Source: an uncultured Clostridia bacterium
Lineage (GTDB): Bacteria > Bacillota > Clostridia > TANB77 > CAG-508
NCBI GenBank assembly: GCA_934167135.1
Contig: CAKPKI010000009.1
Location: 1-25,474, forward strand
Direction of reading: 5' to 3'
DNA: 25,474 bases
The position numbers and the translations under genes are program-made. The first letter of the stretch is position 1; every line of letters starts with the position of its first letter. The notes under the pieces are model-generated. The model saw nothing but the letters and a program-made list of their open reading frames with translations, was not told the DNA's origin and did no database searches. Below are positions 1 to 6,350 of this stretch, piece after piece.

Positions 1-414
1 ACATGCACTTAAACATATTATTCCTTCATGATATTTTTCTAATACTTCTAAATCTATTCTTGGTTTATAATAATAGCCTTCTGTAAATCCTATTGATACT
101 AATTTACTTAAATTTTTATATCCCTGATTATTTTTAGCTAATAATATTAAATGATTATATCTATTATCTATGCCTGGCTCTTTATTTAACCTTGAACGTG
201 GTGCAACATATACCTCACACCCTATTATTGGCTTTATTCCTTCTTTTTTACATGCTTTATAAAAGTCAATAGCTCCATACATTACTCCATGATCTGTTAT
301 TGCAATTGCATTCATTCCTAGCTCTTTTGCTCTTACTGGCAAGTCTTTTATTCTATTTGCTCCATCTAATAAACTAAATTCACTGTGTATATGTAAGTGT
401 ACAAAATCTGACAT
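1..414 (-). CDS. dnaE: DNA polymerase III subunit alpha (DnaE), N-terminal PHP domain, partial
   Basis: This is the first 138 codons of the replicative polymerase subunit DnaE; the rest lies beyond the left edge. The polymerase copies DNA at the replication fork in the cytoplasm. The visible part is the N-terminal PHP domain: HLHIHSEFSLLDG at residues 6-18, AITDHGVMYGAIDFYKACK around 37-56 and IIGCEVYVAPRS around 64-76, all typical of DnaE. Residues H6, H8 and H10 are the first PHP metal-site cluster. The ATG at 414 is preceded by AGGAG at good spacing. The start of the gene lies 20 nt after the stop of the 4Fe-4S protein gene, so the two are probably co-transcribed. PolC is unlikely, because in PolC the PHP domain does not begin the protein. 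I am sure of the family. Confidence 0.95.
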   Translation of the reverse strand, partial: MSDFVHLHIHSEFSLLDGANRIKDLPVRAKELGMNAIAITDHGVMYGAIDFYKACKKEGIKPIIGCEVYVAPRSRLNKEPGIDNRYNHLILLAKNNQGYKNLSKLVSIGFTEGYYYKPRIDLEVLEKYHEGIICLSAC

Positions 415-434
415 TATTTTCTCCTTTTTCTATA

Positions 435-1280
435 CTAATTTCCCAATAGTTTTAATGCATTTTGTGGACATTCTTTGATACAATTGCAACATAGTATACA
501 TTCAGTCCCATTTTTTCTTTTCCTTGAATTGTTTAACATATCTACATTCATTGGACAATTTTTTATACATTTTTTGCATTTAATACATTTGTTATTGTCA
601 CATCTTACCCTTAAATATGAAAAGTAACTAGTTGGCTTTAAAAATATTGTAATTGGGCAAATGTATTTACAAAATGCTCTATTATCTTTAAATAAAAATG
701 CTAACAATATTCCTAATATATAATAAATTACATTTCCTACTATGAATGCCCAAAACATTATATTTTCTATATTATCAATCTTAAAAATAAATAATGCTCC
801 TACAAATGATAATGATAATAAAAATACAATATACCTAATCCATCCTAATTTTTCTCTGTTCTTTTTTGGCGTTTTATATGGAAGTAAATCTAATATCATT
901 CCTGTCCAACAAGCATATCCACACCAACCTCTCCCGAAAAATAGTGGTCCACATATTTTTGCCACAAAATAATGTATTGTTGCTGATTCAAATACTCCTA
1001 AAAATAGATAGTACCAAAAGCCTTCAATTTGCATATTTTCTCTGCATATAATTCCTAAATATATAAGCATATATAATCCAACACTAATTTGGACGAAATT
1101 TCTTGCGTATTTATTTTTATGTGCCATTAAAAACAGACCTAATGCAATACAATTACCTATATATGTGAAATTGAATAGGTAAAATATTTTTCCTGTATTT
1201 ATGAATAAAGATACTGCAATTATTTCAAATATTAACCACATTGCTATTGATATATTGTTTTCTTTATTCCACTTTCTCAT
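435..1280 (-). CDS. NapH-like polytopic membrane protein with two 4Fe-4S ferredoxin motifs
   Basis: This is a membrane-bound iron-sulfur protein of 281 residues with about five hydrophobic segments, and it probably passes electrons at the membrane. Two internal Cys motifs typical of the NapH/CcoG-like 4Fe-4S binding domain are visible (GRGWCGYACWTG and CKYICP). At the C-terminus lie two ferredoxin-type clusters (CIKCKKCIKNCP and CILCCNCIKECP). Start choice: an in-frame TTG at 1295 and an ATG at 1289 lie upstream, but the GGAG at 1290-1293 is correctly spaced only for the ATG at 1280. The gene has its own promoter at 1317-1345 and is followed closely by dnaE. No periplasmic reductase, NapG or cytochrome partner is nearby, so the electron acceptor is unknown. 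Its role could be redox sensing or maturation rather than respiration. Confidence 0.85.
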   Translation of the reverse strand: MRKWNKENNISIAMWLIFEIIAVSLFINTGKIFYLFNFTYIGNCIALGLFLMAHKNKYARNFVQISVGLYMLIYLGIICRENMQIEGFWYYLFLGVFESATIHYFVAKICGPLFFGRGWCGYACWTGMILDLLPYKTPKKNREKLGWIRYIVFLLSLSFVGALFIFKIDNIENIMFWAFIVGNVIYYILGILLAFLFKDNRAFCKYICPITIFLKPTSYFSYLRVRCDNNKCIKCKKCIKNCPMNVDMLNNSRKRKNGTECILCCNCIKECPQNALKLLGN

Positions 1281-1316
1281 TCTTTTCATCTCCAATTATT
1301 ATAGTTCTTTTTCATT

Positions 1317-1345
1317 ATTCTACTATATTATTTTTTATTTGTCCA
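1317..1345 (-). promoter_or_regulatory. Putative sigma-A promoter for the 4Fe-4S protein and dnaE
   Basis: Read on the minus strand, TGGACA (1340-1345) is followed after 17 nt by TAGAAT (1317-1322); each hexamer is one base off consensus. It lies about 37 nt before the ATG at 1280, in the 131-nt gap after rqcH. Seen in sequence; activity is inferred. Confidence 0.55.
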
Positions 1346-1411
1346 CAATATTTACAATCTCTTGTTATTAGCTAATAATTTTGATAGAATTTTCAAATGA
1401 AATTTGGTTAC

Positions 1412-3112
1412 TTATTTTATGCTAAAATTCAATGGATTTACATTTAAAGTTTTATTATTTGTAAATATAACCATTCCTGGTTTTGCACCATTCGGTTTTT
1501 TTATATATTGAACCTGACAATAGTCAACTGGAACATTAGAAGATTCCTTTGCTTTACTGTATTTTGCTGCAATCTCGGCACATTTTACTAAAATCTCATC
1601 AGATACTGGTTCAGATTTTTCTATTTTTAAAATGACATGGCTTCCTTGAATATCTTTTGTATGAAACCATATATCTGTTTTATTTGCAAAAGATAATGTA
1701 AGCCAATCATTTTCTTTGTTATTTCTACCAACATAAATTTTAAAACCTTCTATATTATATTCAATTGGCATATATTTTTGTTTTTTCTTTTTGTTTTTTG
1801 TATTTTTGTTTTTCTTTTCTCTCTTTTTTAATCTTTCTTTAAAAACAACATTTTCGCTTATTTCTTCAAAAATATATTCTAAATCTTCTATATTTGAACT
1901 ATTTTCTAGCTCATATACTATACTTTCTATATATTTTAATTCTTTTTCAGTTTCTTTTTTTTGTTTTGTAACTATATCAAAGGCATTTTTCAGTTTAGAG
2001 TATTTTTTAAAATATCTTTTTGCATTTATATTTGGTGAATATTTTACATCCATTGGTATTTTTATTATTTTGTTATTATCATAATAGTTTTCTATTTCTA
2101 TACTAGTAGAATGTTCATTTGTTAGTCTATATAAATTAGCTGTTATTAACTCTCCATATAATCTATATTTTTCCATTTCATCACATTCTTTAAGTTTAAG
2201 ATTTATATTTTCTAATCTTTTTTCATATTTTTTTATTGTTTCTAATATCATTCTTAAAAGAGTATTTCTGTAATTTTTAAAATTTTCTATAGTTTCTTTT
2301 TCAGAATAAAAATCGTCTATAAAAAAGTTCAATTTAAATTGTTCTTTATCTTTAACATTATTAATTTTTAAAATATAATCTGTTTTTTTATCTTTTTTAT
2401 ATATTTGTTCAAACATTAAATTGTCTTTTGCCTCAATTATTTCACATATATATTTGTATATTTCTTCTATTTCTCGATTTTCTGCTACTGATTTTGTAAA
2501 TATATAACTAAAACCTATAAATGTATTAGATATTGCCTTTGCTATGTCATCTTCTCCATTTTCTAGTATTTTTCTTTTAAATTCGTCAAAACCTTGTATT
2601 GTTGTAAATTCTGTCTTTTCTGATTTTGGAAAATAATATATCCTTGCTGGCAGTATTTCTCTATATGAATTTCTGGAGTCTATATGTCTTATTGAATCTA
2701 TTATTTTTTCTGACGAGTTTACTAATATTACATTACTATGTTTTCCCATAAGTTCTACTATTAATGTTTTTTCTTCAATTTCATTAAACTCATTTATTGT
2801 TTCTATTTTTATTTTTACAACTCTTTCTAATCCAACCATATCAATAGCAGAAATTCTTCCACCTATTAAATGTTTTCTTAGTAACATACAATAATTAGGT
2901 GCTACTAAAGGATTTGTTTTTTGGTGTGTTGTTAAATTTATTCTGCAATTATGTGATTCTATACAAATATTTAATGCATAGTTTTTTCCATTTAAATATA
3001 ATCCTAATACTATTGTATTTTTATCTGGTTGATATATTTTATCTATTTTACTTCCTATTATATCTTGTAATTCTTCTACTATTTTTTTTGTTACGATTCC
3101 ATCAAAAGCCAT
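1412..3112 (-). CDS. rqcH: RqcH/NFACT family ribosome quality-control factor
   Basis: This is a full-length NFACT protein (566 residues), homologous to bacterial RqcH and eukaryotic Rqc2. The family binds obstructed 50S subunits carrying peptidyl-tRNA and recruits tRNA-Ala to add C-terminal alanine tails that mark stalled peptides for proteolysis. Older annotation calls it fibronectin-binding protein. Visible parts are the NFACT-N domain starting MAFDGIVTKKIVEEL, a charged coiled-coil middle (about 280-400), a Lys/Asn-rich stretch near 440, and the C-terminal NFACT-R domain (about 455-560) with YVGRNNKENDWLT and DIWFHTKDIQGSHVIL. At residues 96-97 the protein has Glu-Arg where the characterised Bacillus protein has the functional Asp-Arg pair. 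The ATG at 3112 follows a GAGGG site. The gene begins 22 nt after the M23 peptidase gene, so the two are probably one transcript. Confidence 0.92.
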   Translation of the reverse strand: MAFDGIVTKKIVEELQDIIGSKIDKIYQPDKNTIVLGLYLNGKNYALNICIESHNCRINLTTHQKTNPLVAPNYCMLLRKHLIGGRISAIDMVGLERVVKIKIETINEFNEIEEKTLIVELMGKHSNVILVNSSEKIIDSIRHIDSRNSYREILPARIYYFPKSEKTEFTTIQGFDEFKRKILENGEDDIAKAISNTFIGFSYIFTKSVAENREIEEIYKYICEIIEAKDNLMFEQIYKKDKKTDYILKINNVKDKEQFKLNFFIDDFYSEKETIENFKNYRNTLLRMILETIKKYEKRLENINLKLKECDEMEKYRLYGELITANLYRLTNEHSTSIEIENYYDNNKIIKIPMDVKYSPNINAKRYFKKYSKLKNAFDIVTKQKKETEKELKYIESIVYELENSSNIEDLEYIFEEISENVVFKERLKKREKKNKNTKNKKKKQKYMPIEYNIEGFKIYVGRNNKENDWLTLSFANKTDIWFHTKDIQGSHVILKIEKSEPVSDEILVKCAEIAAKYSKAKESSNVPVDYCQVQYIKKPNGAKPGMVIFTNNKTLNVNPLNFSIK

Positions 3113-3134
3113 ATTATATCCCTCTTTTTCTATA

Positions 3135-3710
3135 TTATTTTAAGTATTCCATTGGATTTACATATTCCCCATCTACTCTAAAACCTATATGTAGATGACA
3201 ACCTGTAGTTGCTCCATTTGTAGGTTTTCCTGTTGCATCTTTATAGTTATTCCCAACAACTCCATATACATACTTTGGTCCTACTTTTCCTATTAATTGT
3301 CCTTGTTCTATATAATCTCCAATTTTTACAATATAATTAGGAGAAACATGACAATACGAAATTTTTAATCCTTCTGCTGTTGTTATTGTTATAGTATATC
3401 CACCTCCTCCTAAAAAGCCTGTAAATGTTATTATACCATCACAAGTTGCAATTAAAGATGTTCCTTCTGGTGCTGGTATGTCTGTTCCTTTATGATATGT
3501 TGAAGCTCCAGATGTGGGAGCATTTCTTTTTCCAAATGGTGATGATATTGTTGTATAACCAGGAATTGGCCATGCAAAGTTTACATTCCCATAAAAGATT
3601 TTCTCTCCTTTTTCAATTGGTTGTGGATTTGTTTGTGCAGACATTGTTGGTATGAATAAAAAATATATTATTATTACAAAAATTATTATTTGAGTTATTA
3701 TTTTGTTCAT
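3135..3710 (-). CDS. Secreted M23 family metallopeptidase (LytM/NlpD type)
   Basis: This is a small secreted zinc endopeptidase that probably cleaves peptidoglycan cross-bridges, or is delivered to the spore or cell wall. Residues 1-25 form a signal peptide or anchor: a short basic N-terminus, a long Ile-rich hydrophobic core and SAQ near 24-26. The peptidase domain begins around residue 47 (WPIPGY...SPFGKR). The metal and catalytic residues are present: H73 and D77 in HKGTD, H121 in YCHVSP, and H172/H174 in GCHLHIGF, so it should be active. At 191 residues it is essentially only the catalytic domain, with no LysM or coiled-coil part. The AAGGAG site lies 10 nt before the ATG. No promoter fits between the tRNA-Trp terminators and the start, so expression may depend on read-through from the tRNA promoter. 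Confidence 0.9.
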   Translation of the reverse strand: MNKIITQIIIFVIIIYFLFIPTMSAQTNPQPIEKGEKIFYGNVNFAWPIPGYTTISSPFGKRNAPTSGASTYHKGTDIPAPEGTSLIATCDGIITFTGFLGGGGYTITITTAEGLKISYCHVSPNYIVKIGDYIEQGQLIGKVGPKYVYGVVGNNYKDATGKPTNGATTGCHLHIGFRVDGEYVNPMEYLK

Positions 3711-3734
3711 CTGTGAGGGCTCCTTTCTTGCAAA

Positions 3735-3762
3735 AAAAGTTTAGTTTTAAAACTAAACTTTT
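3735..3762 (-). terminator. Perfect palindromic hairpin terminator
   Basis: A 14-bp inverted repeat centred at 3748/3749 has core AGTTTAGTTTT/AAAACTAAACT. The minus strand then runs into T residues (3731-3737), giving a rho-independent terminator for tRNA-Trp just before the M23 gene. AT-only arms make it weak on stability grounds, so read-through is plausible. Confidence 0.6.
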
Positions 3763-3767
3763 ACGAT

Positions 3768-3794
3768 AAAAAATAGATTTAATATCTATTTTTT
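3768..3794 (-). terminator. Hairpin terminator after tRNA-Trp
   Basis: Arms AAAAAATAGAT (3768-3778) and ATCTATTTTTT (3784-3794) are perfect complements with a 5-nt loop, 20 nt after the tRNA 3' end. Because the arms carry A and T tracts it can terminate in either direction. It is the first of two tandem terminators downstream of the tRNA. Confidence 0.65.
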
Positions 3795-3813
3795 GCCCCC
3801 TAATTTAAAAATA

Positions 3814-3888
3814 TGGCAGGGGTAGTAGGATTCGAACCCACACAGGCGGTTTTGGAGACCGATGTGCTACCATTGACACTATACCCCT
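3814..3888 (-). tRNA. tRNA-Trp (anticodon CCA)
   Basis: This 75-nt tRNA, including an encoded 3' CCA, folds on the minus strand. The acceptor stem AGGGGTA/TACCCCT pairs perfectly, with discriminator G. The D-arm is GTGT...GCAC. The anticodon loop CTCCAAA gives anticodon CCA (3853-3855), which reads UGG as tryptophan. The T-arm is GTGGG-TTCGAAT-CCTAC. The outermost anticodon-stem pair (27-43) is a T/C mismatch in my fold. It is a single tRNA gene with its own promoter and two terminators. Confidence 0.95.
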
Positions 3889-3905
3889 ACATCAATTACT
3901 TTAAT

Positions 3906-3934
3906 ATAGTATCACATTATTTTTATTTTGACAA
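3906..3934 (-). promoter_or_regulatory. Putative tRNA-Trp promoter
   Basis: On the minus strand TTGTCA (3929-3934) and TACTAT (3906-3911) are separated by 17 nt, with the -10 about 18 nt before the mature tRNA 5' end. It starts 8 nt after the trmB stop codon. Confidence 0.55.
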
Positions 3935-3941
3935 TACATTT

Positions 3942-4604
3942 TTAAATTTTTTTTGCAATTAATGCTTTTATTTTTATTCCTTGCTCACTAAACATCTTTT
4001 CATGCTCTGTTTCTATGTTGTTTTCCCATATTGGTTCTGAATGTAAATCATATGTTTTATCTAATATTTTAAAACTTGCCTCTTCAAAATATTTTAAACT
4101 ACTGTTAAATAAATCATCATCATCTGTTTTAAAATATATTTCTCCATCTTTTGCTAAAAATGTTTTATATTTTTCCAATTGCCTTGTATGTGTTAATCTT
4201 TTTTTTCTATGTTTTCCTTTTGGCCATGGATTGCAAAAATTTATATATATTCTTTGTATATTGTCTTTTTCTCCTAAAATCAAATCAATTCTTTGAATAT
4301 CAAACCTTGTTAATATAAGATTATCTACTTCTTTCTTATTTTCATAATATATTTGTTCTACATTTCTTTTTGCTAGCCCAAGCATTGCATCAACTAAGTC
4401 TATTGCAATATAATTTATATCTGCATTTTTCACAGCTAATTGTGATATAAATTGACCTTTTCCACATCCAAGTTCTAAGTTTATTGGATTACTTTGATTT
4501 TTAAATTCTTTTTTCCAGTTGTCCTTTATTTCTTCTGGATTATCTCTATAAAAATTACTAGCCTCTAATTCAGGTCTCGCCCAAGGTTTAAATCTTATTC
4601 TCAT
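3942..4604 (-). CDS. trmB: tRNA (guanosine(46)-N7)-methyltransferase TrmB
   Basis: This SAM-dependent enzyme methylates N7 of G46 in the tRNA variable loop. It is a single-domain Rossmann methyltransferase of 220 residues, normal length for the family. The start is typical (MRIRFKPWARPELE). The SAM site LELGCGKGQF lies near residues 44-53, and the family signature appears as NFCNPWPKGKHRKKRLTH around 122-139. In that motif an Asn stands where many homologues have Asp before Pro-Trp-Pro. The C-terminal part (TKTDDDDLF-like region and ...NNIETEHEKMFSEQGIKI) matches the tRNA-contacting end of TrmB. The gene overlaps the upstream DUF5662 gene by 17 nt, so translation is probably coupled. Family assignment is secure. 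Confidence 0.95.
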   Translation of the reverse strand: MRIRFKPWARPELEASNFYRDNPEEIKDNWKKEFKNQSNPINLELGCGKGQFISQLAVKNADINYIAIDLVDAMLGLAKRNVEQIYYENKKEVDNLILTRFDIQRIDLILGEKDNIQRIYINFCNPWPKGKHRKKRLTHTRQLEKYKTFLAKDGEIYFKTDDDDLFNSSLKYFEEASFKILDKTYDLHSEPIWENNIETEHEKMFSEQGIKIKALIAKKI

Positions 4605-5157
4605 CTAAATTCTCCATTCTAACACAATATTTTTCATATAATTCTTTAATGTTTTTTTTGGTTAATGTCTTTTCAATACCATTTTTACTTACTTCTGTAA
4701 ATGTTGCAAATAGGAAATTATCTATATGTAAATTTATTAGGTTTTTTCGCTCTCTATTTACATAATACTCCAATTGTGTGTCCCTTTTCCACTTTTTTCC
4801 ATTATATGTAATACCAGCTGCAATTTGGTCACATACCATTTCTGCTGCATATTGATATGGCATTATTACATTTGGTTCTTCTAATGATAAGTCTGTCCAA
4901 TACTGATAATGATGTTTATTTCTACCTTTATGATGTAACCATGCCTTTGAATAGCCAATACTTTCTTTGCATACTGTTATTGGACTTTTGTGACCATCAT
5001 AATATTTTACACTTTCCCAAAATTCTGTCGGAGAAAATTTTGACCAGTCATGCATAAAGCCTCTCCATGGTACTCCTACTTTACATGATAACTTAAATAC
5101 TAACCATTTATGATGTGTGACTAAATTTATATGTTTAAATATATTTGATATTTTCAT
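4588..5157 (-). CDS. DUF5662 family protein (putative HD-like metal-binding protein)
   Basis: This soluble 189-residue protein has no signal peptide or membrane segment. It is rich in conserved-looking His and Asp: THHKW near 14-18, MHDWSKFSPTEFW near 35-47, and AWLHHKGRNKHHYQYW near 72-87. I recognise this layout as the DUF5662 family common in Clostridia and phages. The His/Asp spacing suggests an HD-type metal site and perhaps phosphohydrolase activity, but no reaction is established, and old 'catalase' labels for such proteins have no support here. The ATG at 5157 has GGAGG upstream. The 3' end overlaps trmB by 17 nt. The leader before it contains a strong hairpin (5191-5222) and a possible short reading frame. 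Confidence 0.75.
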   Translation of the reverse strand: MKISNIFKHINLVTHHKWLVFKLSCKVGVPWRGFMHDWSKFSPTEFWESVKYYDGHKSPITVCKESIGYSKAWLHHKGRNKHHYQYWTDLSLEEPNVIMPYQYAAEMVCDQIAAGITYNGKKWKRDTQLEYYVNRERKNLINLHIDNFLFATFTEVSKNGIEKTLTKKNIKELYEKYCVRMENLDENKI

Positions 5158-5190
5158 TTTTTATTTCTTTCCCTCCTCACGACACAAACC

Positions 5191-5222
5191 AGGTTGAAAA
5201 AATTGTAATTATTTTTCAACCT
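5191..5222 (-). promoter_or_regulatory. Leader hairpin upstream of the DUF5662 gene
   Basis: AGGTTGAAAAA (5191-5201) and TTTTTCAACCT (5212-5222) are perfect 11-bp complements with a 10-nt loop. On the plus strand the right arm runs into TTTT, so it resembles a terminator there, but no plus-strand gene lies upstream. On the minus strand it sits in the 5' leader between the putative promoter and the ribosome binding site, where it could act as an attenuator or stability element. Confidence 0.45.
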
Positions 5223-5243
5223 TTTTCTCCTTATTTTGTTCTT

Positions 5244-5271
5244 CTTATATACTATATCATAATTTGTCGAA
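5244..5271 (-). promoter_or_regulatory. Weak putative promoter for DUF5662-trmB
   Basis: Minus-strand TTCGAC (5266-5271), 16 nt spacer, TATAAG (5244-5249). The hexamers are imperfect; the position upstream of the leader hairpin is what makes it plausible. Confidence 0.35.
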
Positions 5272-5297
5272 TTTTGCACTATTTTTGTGACAAAAAT

Positions 5298-5328
5298 AAT
5301 GATACCTAACAATAAATTAGATATCATT
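5298..5328 (-). terminator. Terminator of the LPKAG surface-protein gene
   Basis: AATGATACCTAA (5298-5309) pairs with TTAGATATCATT (5317-5328) over 12 bp with one wobble, around a 7-nt loop. It begins 7 nt after the stop codon of the minus-strand gene at 5336 and is followed on that strand by ATTTTTG. The plus-strand side also runs into a T-rich tract. Confidence 0.65.
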
Positions 5329-5335
5329 TTCTTTT

Positions 5336-6127
5336 TTATTTTATATCTCTAAATTTTTTACTCTTATTATATGCTACAACTGCAATTGTTAATGTTACAA
5401 CTAATGCTATTACTAATATTATATTTGTTCCTGCTTTTGGAAGTGTTGCATTTGCTGTTGTAGTATCAGTAGTATTTGAACCTACAGATACTGTTACTCC
5501 ATCTGTTGTTGGAGTTTCTTCGCTTGGTGTTGTTGTAGTATCTGATGGTGTTTCACTTGGATTTGTTGTGTCAGATGGCTTTGTTGTGTCTGTTGGTGTT
5601 TTATCTGTATCTGATGGTTCTTCTTTATCTTCTCCTGAATTTGTTGATTTTAAGCTAATTGTAATTGTCTTATCAGTTGTTACTGCAACTGCCTCATCTC
5701 CTCTATTAACATCTCCATCTGAAGCAGATAGATTTGTAAATTTAACTACTCCATTTCCAGTTGGATTGTCTTTTACTTTTAATGTCATTATTGCTACAGT
5801 GTCTCCTTCTTTAGCATCTCCACACATCACATTAAATTTTCCTCCTGATTCTCCACCAGCAGTAAATGATGTGTTTGTAACTCCTGTAACTAATTCATAA
5901 AAGTTTGTGTCATATGTTACAACTCCTTCTATTGCTCCTATTGAATTATCTGTTGCGTTTTTTACATTTTTTAATATAAACGAAAATACAACTTTATCTC
6001 CAGCTGATACTTCTGTTGTACTTGCTGTGATATCTATAGTTGTTTCTAATTGTGCAGCATATACTGCTCCCATCATTCCTACACTCATTAACATTGTTAT
6101 TAAAATACTTGTTATAATTTTTTTCAT
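5336..6127 (-). CDS. Cohesin-like wall-anchored surface protein with LPKAG sorting signal
   Basis: This is a secreted, probably cell-wall-attached protein of 263 residues. From the N-terminus it has a signal peptide (MKKIITSILIT... ending VYAAQ near residue 26), then a beta-rich domain at about 30-155 resembling a cohesin or related Ig-like fold (VSAGDKVVFSFILKNV and IGAIEGVVTYD). Next comes a Thr/Pro/Ser/Asp linker (about 160-225) suited to spanning the wall, and finally LPKAG (229-233), a hydrophobic helix and a basic tail, which is a sortase signal. No dockerin is visible, so the domain may bind carbohydrate or another protein. The start at 6127 has GGAGGGG upstream, and the promoter lies between this ATG and an in-frame extension to 6187, which rules that extension out. 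The sortase at 24148-24783 is a candidate anchoring enzyme. Confidence 0.8.
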   Translation of the reverse strand: MKKIITSILITMLMSVGMMGAVYAAQLETTIDITASTTEVSAGDKVVFSFILKNVKNATDNSIGAIEGVVTYDTNFYELVTGVTNTSFTAGGESGGKFNVMCGDAKEGDTVAIMTLKVKDNPTGNGVVKFTNLSASDGDVNRGDEAVAVTTDKTITISLKSTNSGEDKEEPSDTDKTPTDTTKPSDTTNPSETPSDTTTTPSEETPTTDGVTVSVGSNTTDTTTANATLPKAGTNIILVIALVVTLTIAVVAYNKSKKFRDIK

Positions 6128-6158
6128 TTTATTTATCCCCTCCGTATGTTCTATAATC

Positions 6159-6187
6159 ATTATATAAAATATGATTTTTTTTGTCAA
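6159..6187 (-). promoter_or_regulatory. Consensus sigma-A promoter of the surface-protein gene
   Basis: On the minus strand a perfect TTGACA (6182-6187) and a perfect TATAAT (6159-6164) are separated by exactly 17 nt. It lies 32 nt before the ATG at 6127. This is the best promoter in the window and suggests strong constitutive expression. Confidence 0.85.
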
Positions 6188-6249
6188 TAAAAATTGAAAA
6201 AAATTATAAATATTTAGTTACTGAAATAATGGTTTTGACAAAATTTTCA

Positions 6250-6349
6250 AAAGAAATCTTTGAAATATAAGCTTTAAATGTAATAAAAAGCTTATATTTC
6301 AAGGATTTCTTTGTATGAATTTAAAATAAAACATTAATCAGTAAAAATA
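6250..6349 (-). repeat. Dispersed palindromic repeat, copy A (internally shortened)
   Basis: Two 26-nt arms (6250-6275 and 6287-6312) are inverted complements with one G/T wobble and an 11-nt loop. Read on the minus strand, the right arm and the adjoining 6313-6349 match copy C at 25406-25449: TTTATTTTAAATT, then AAAGAAATCCTTG, then AAATATAAGCTTT, with two mismatches over 44 nt. Homology runs up to the spoIVB stop codon at 6351. The middle present in copies B and C (GAATGAAGTG...) is missing here, so this looks like a deleted copy retaining both ends. The stem may also serve as the spoIVB transcript end. Confidence 0.75.
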
Positions 6350-6350
6350 T

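Noticed and set aside
435..1280. Assignment as NapH of a periplasmic nitrate reductase
   Set aside because: No NapA, NapG or cytochrome genes nearby; only the domain layout is shared.
5191..5222. Plus-strand terminator
   Set aside because: The hairpin plus T-run fits, but no plus-strand gene ends nearby, so it is recorded as a leader hairpin of the minus-strand gene.
6128..6187. N-terminal extension of the LPKAG protein
   Set aside because: The extension would cover a perfect promoter, and the ATG at 6127 has GGAGGGG and opens a clean signal peptide.
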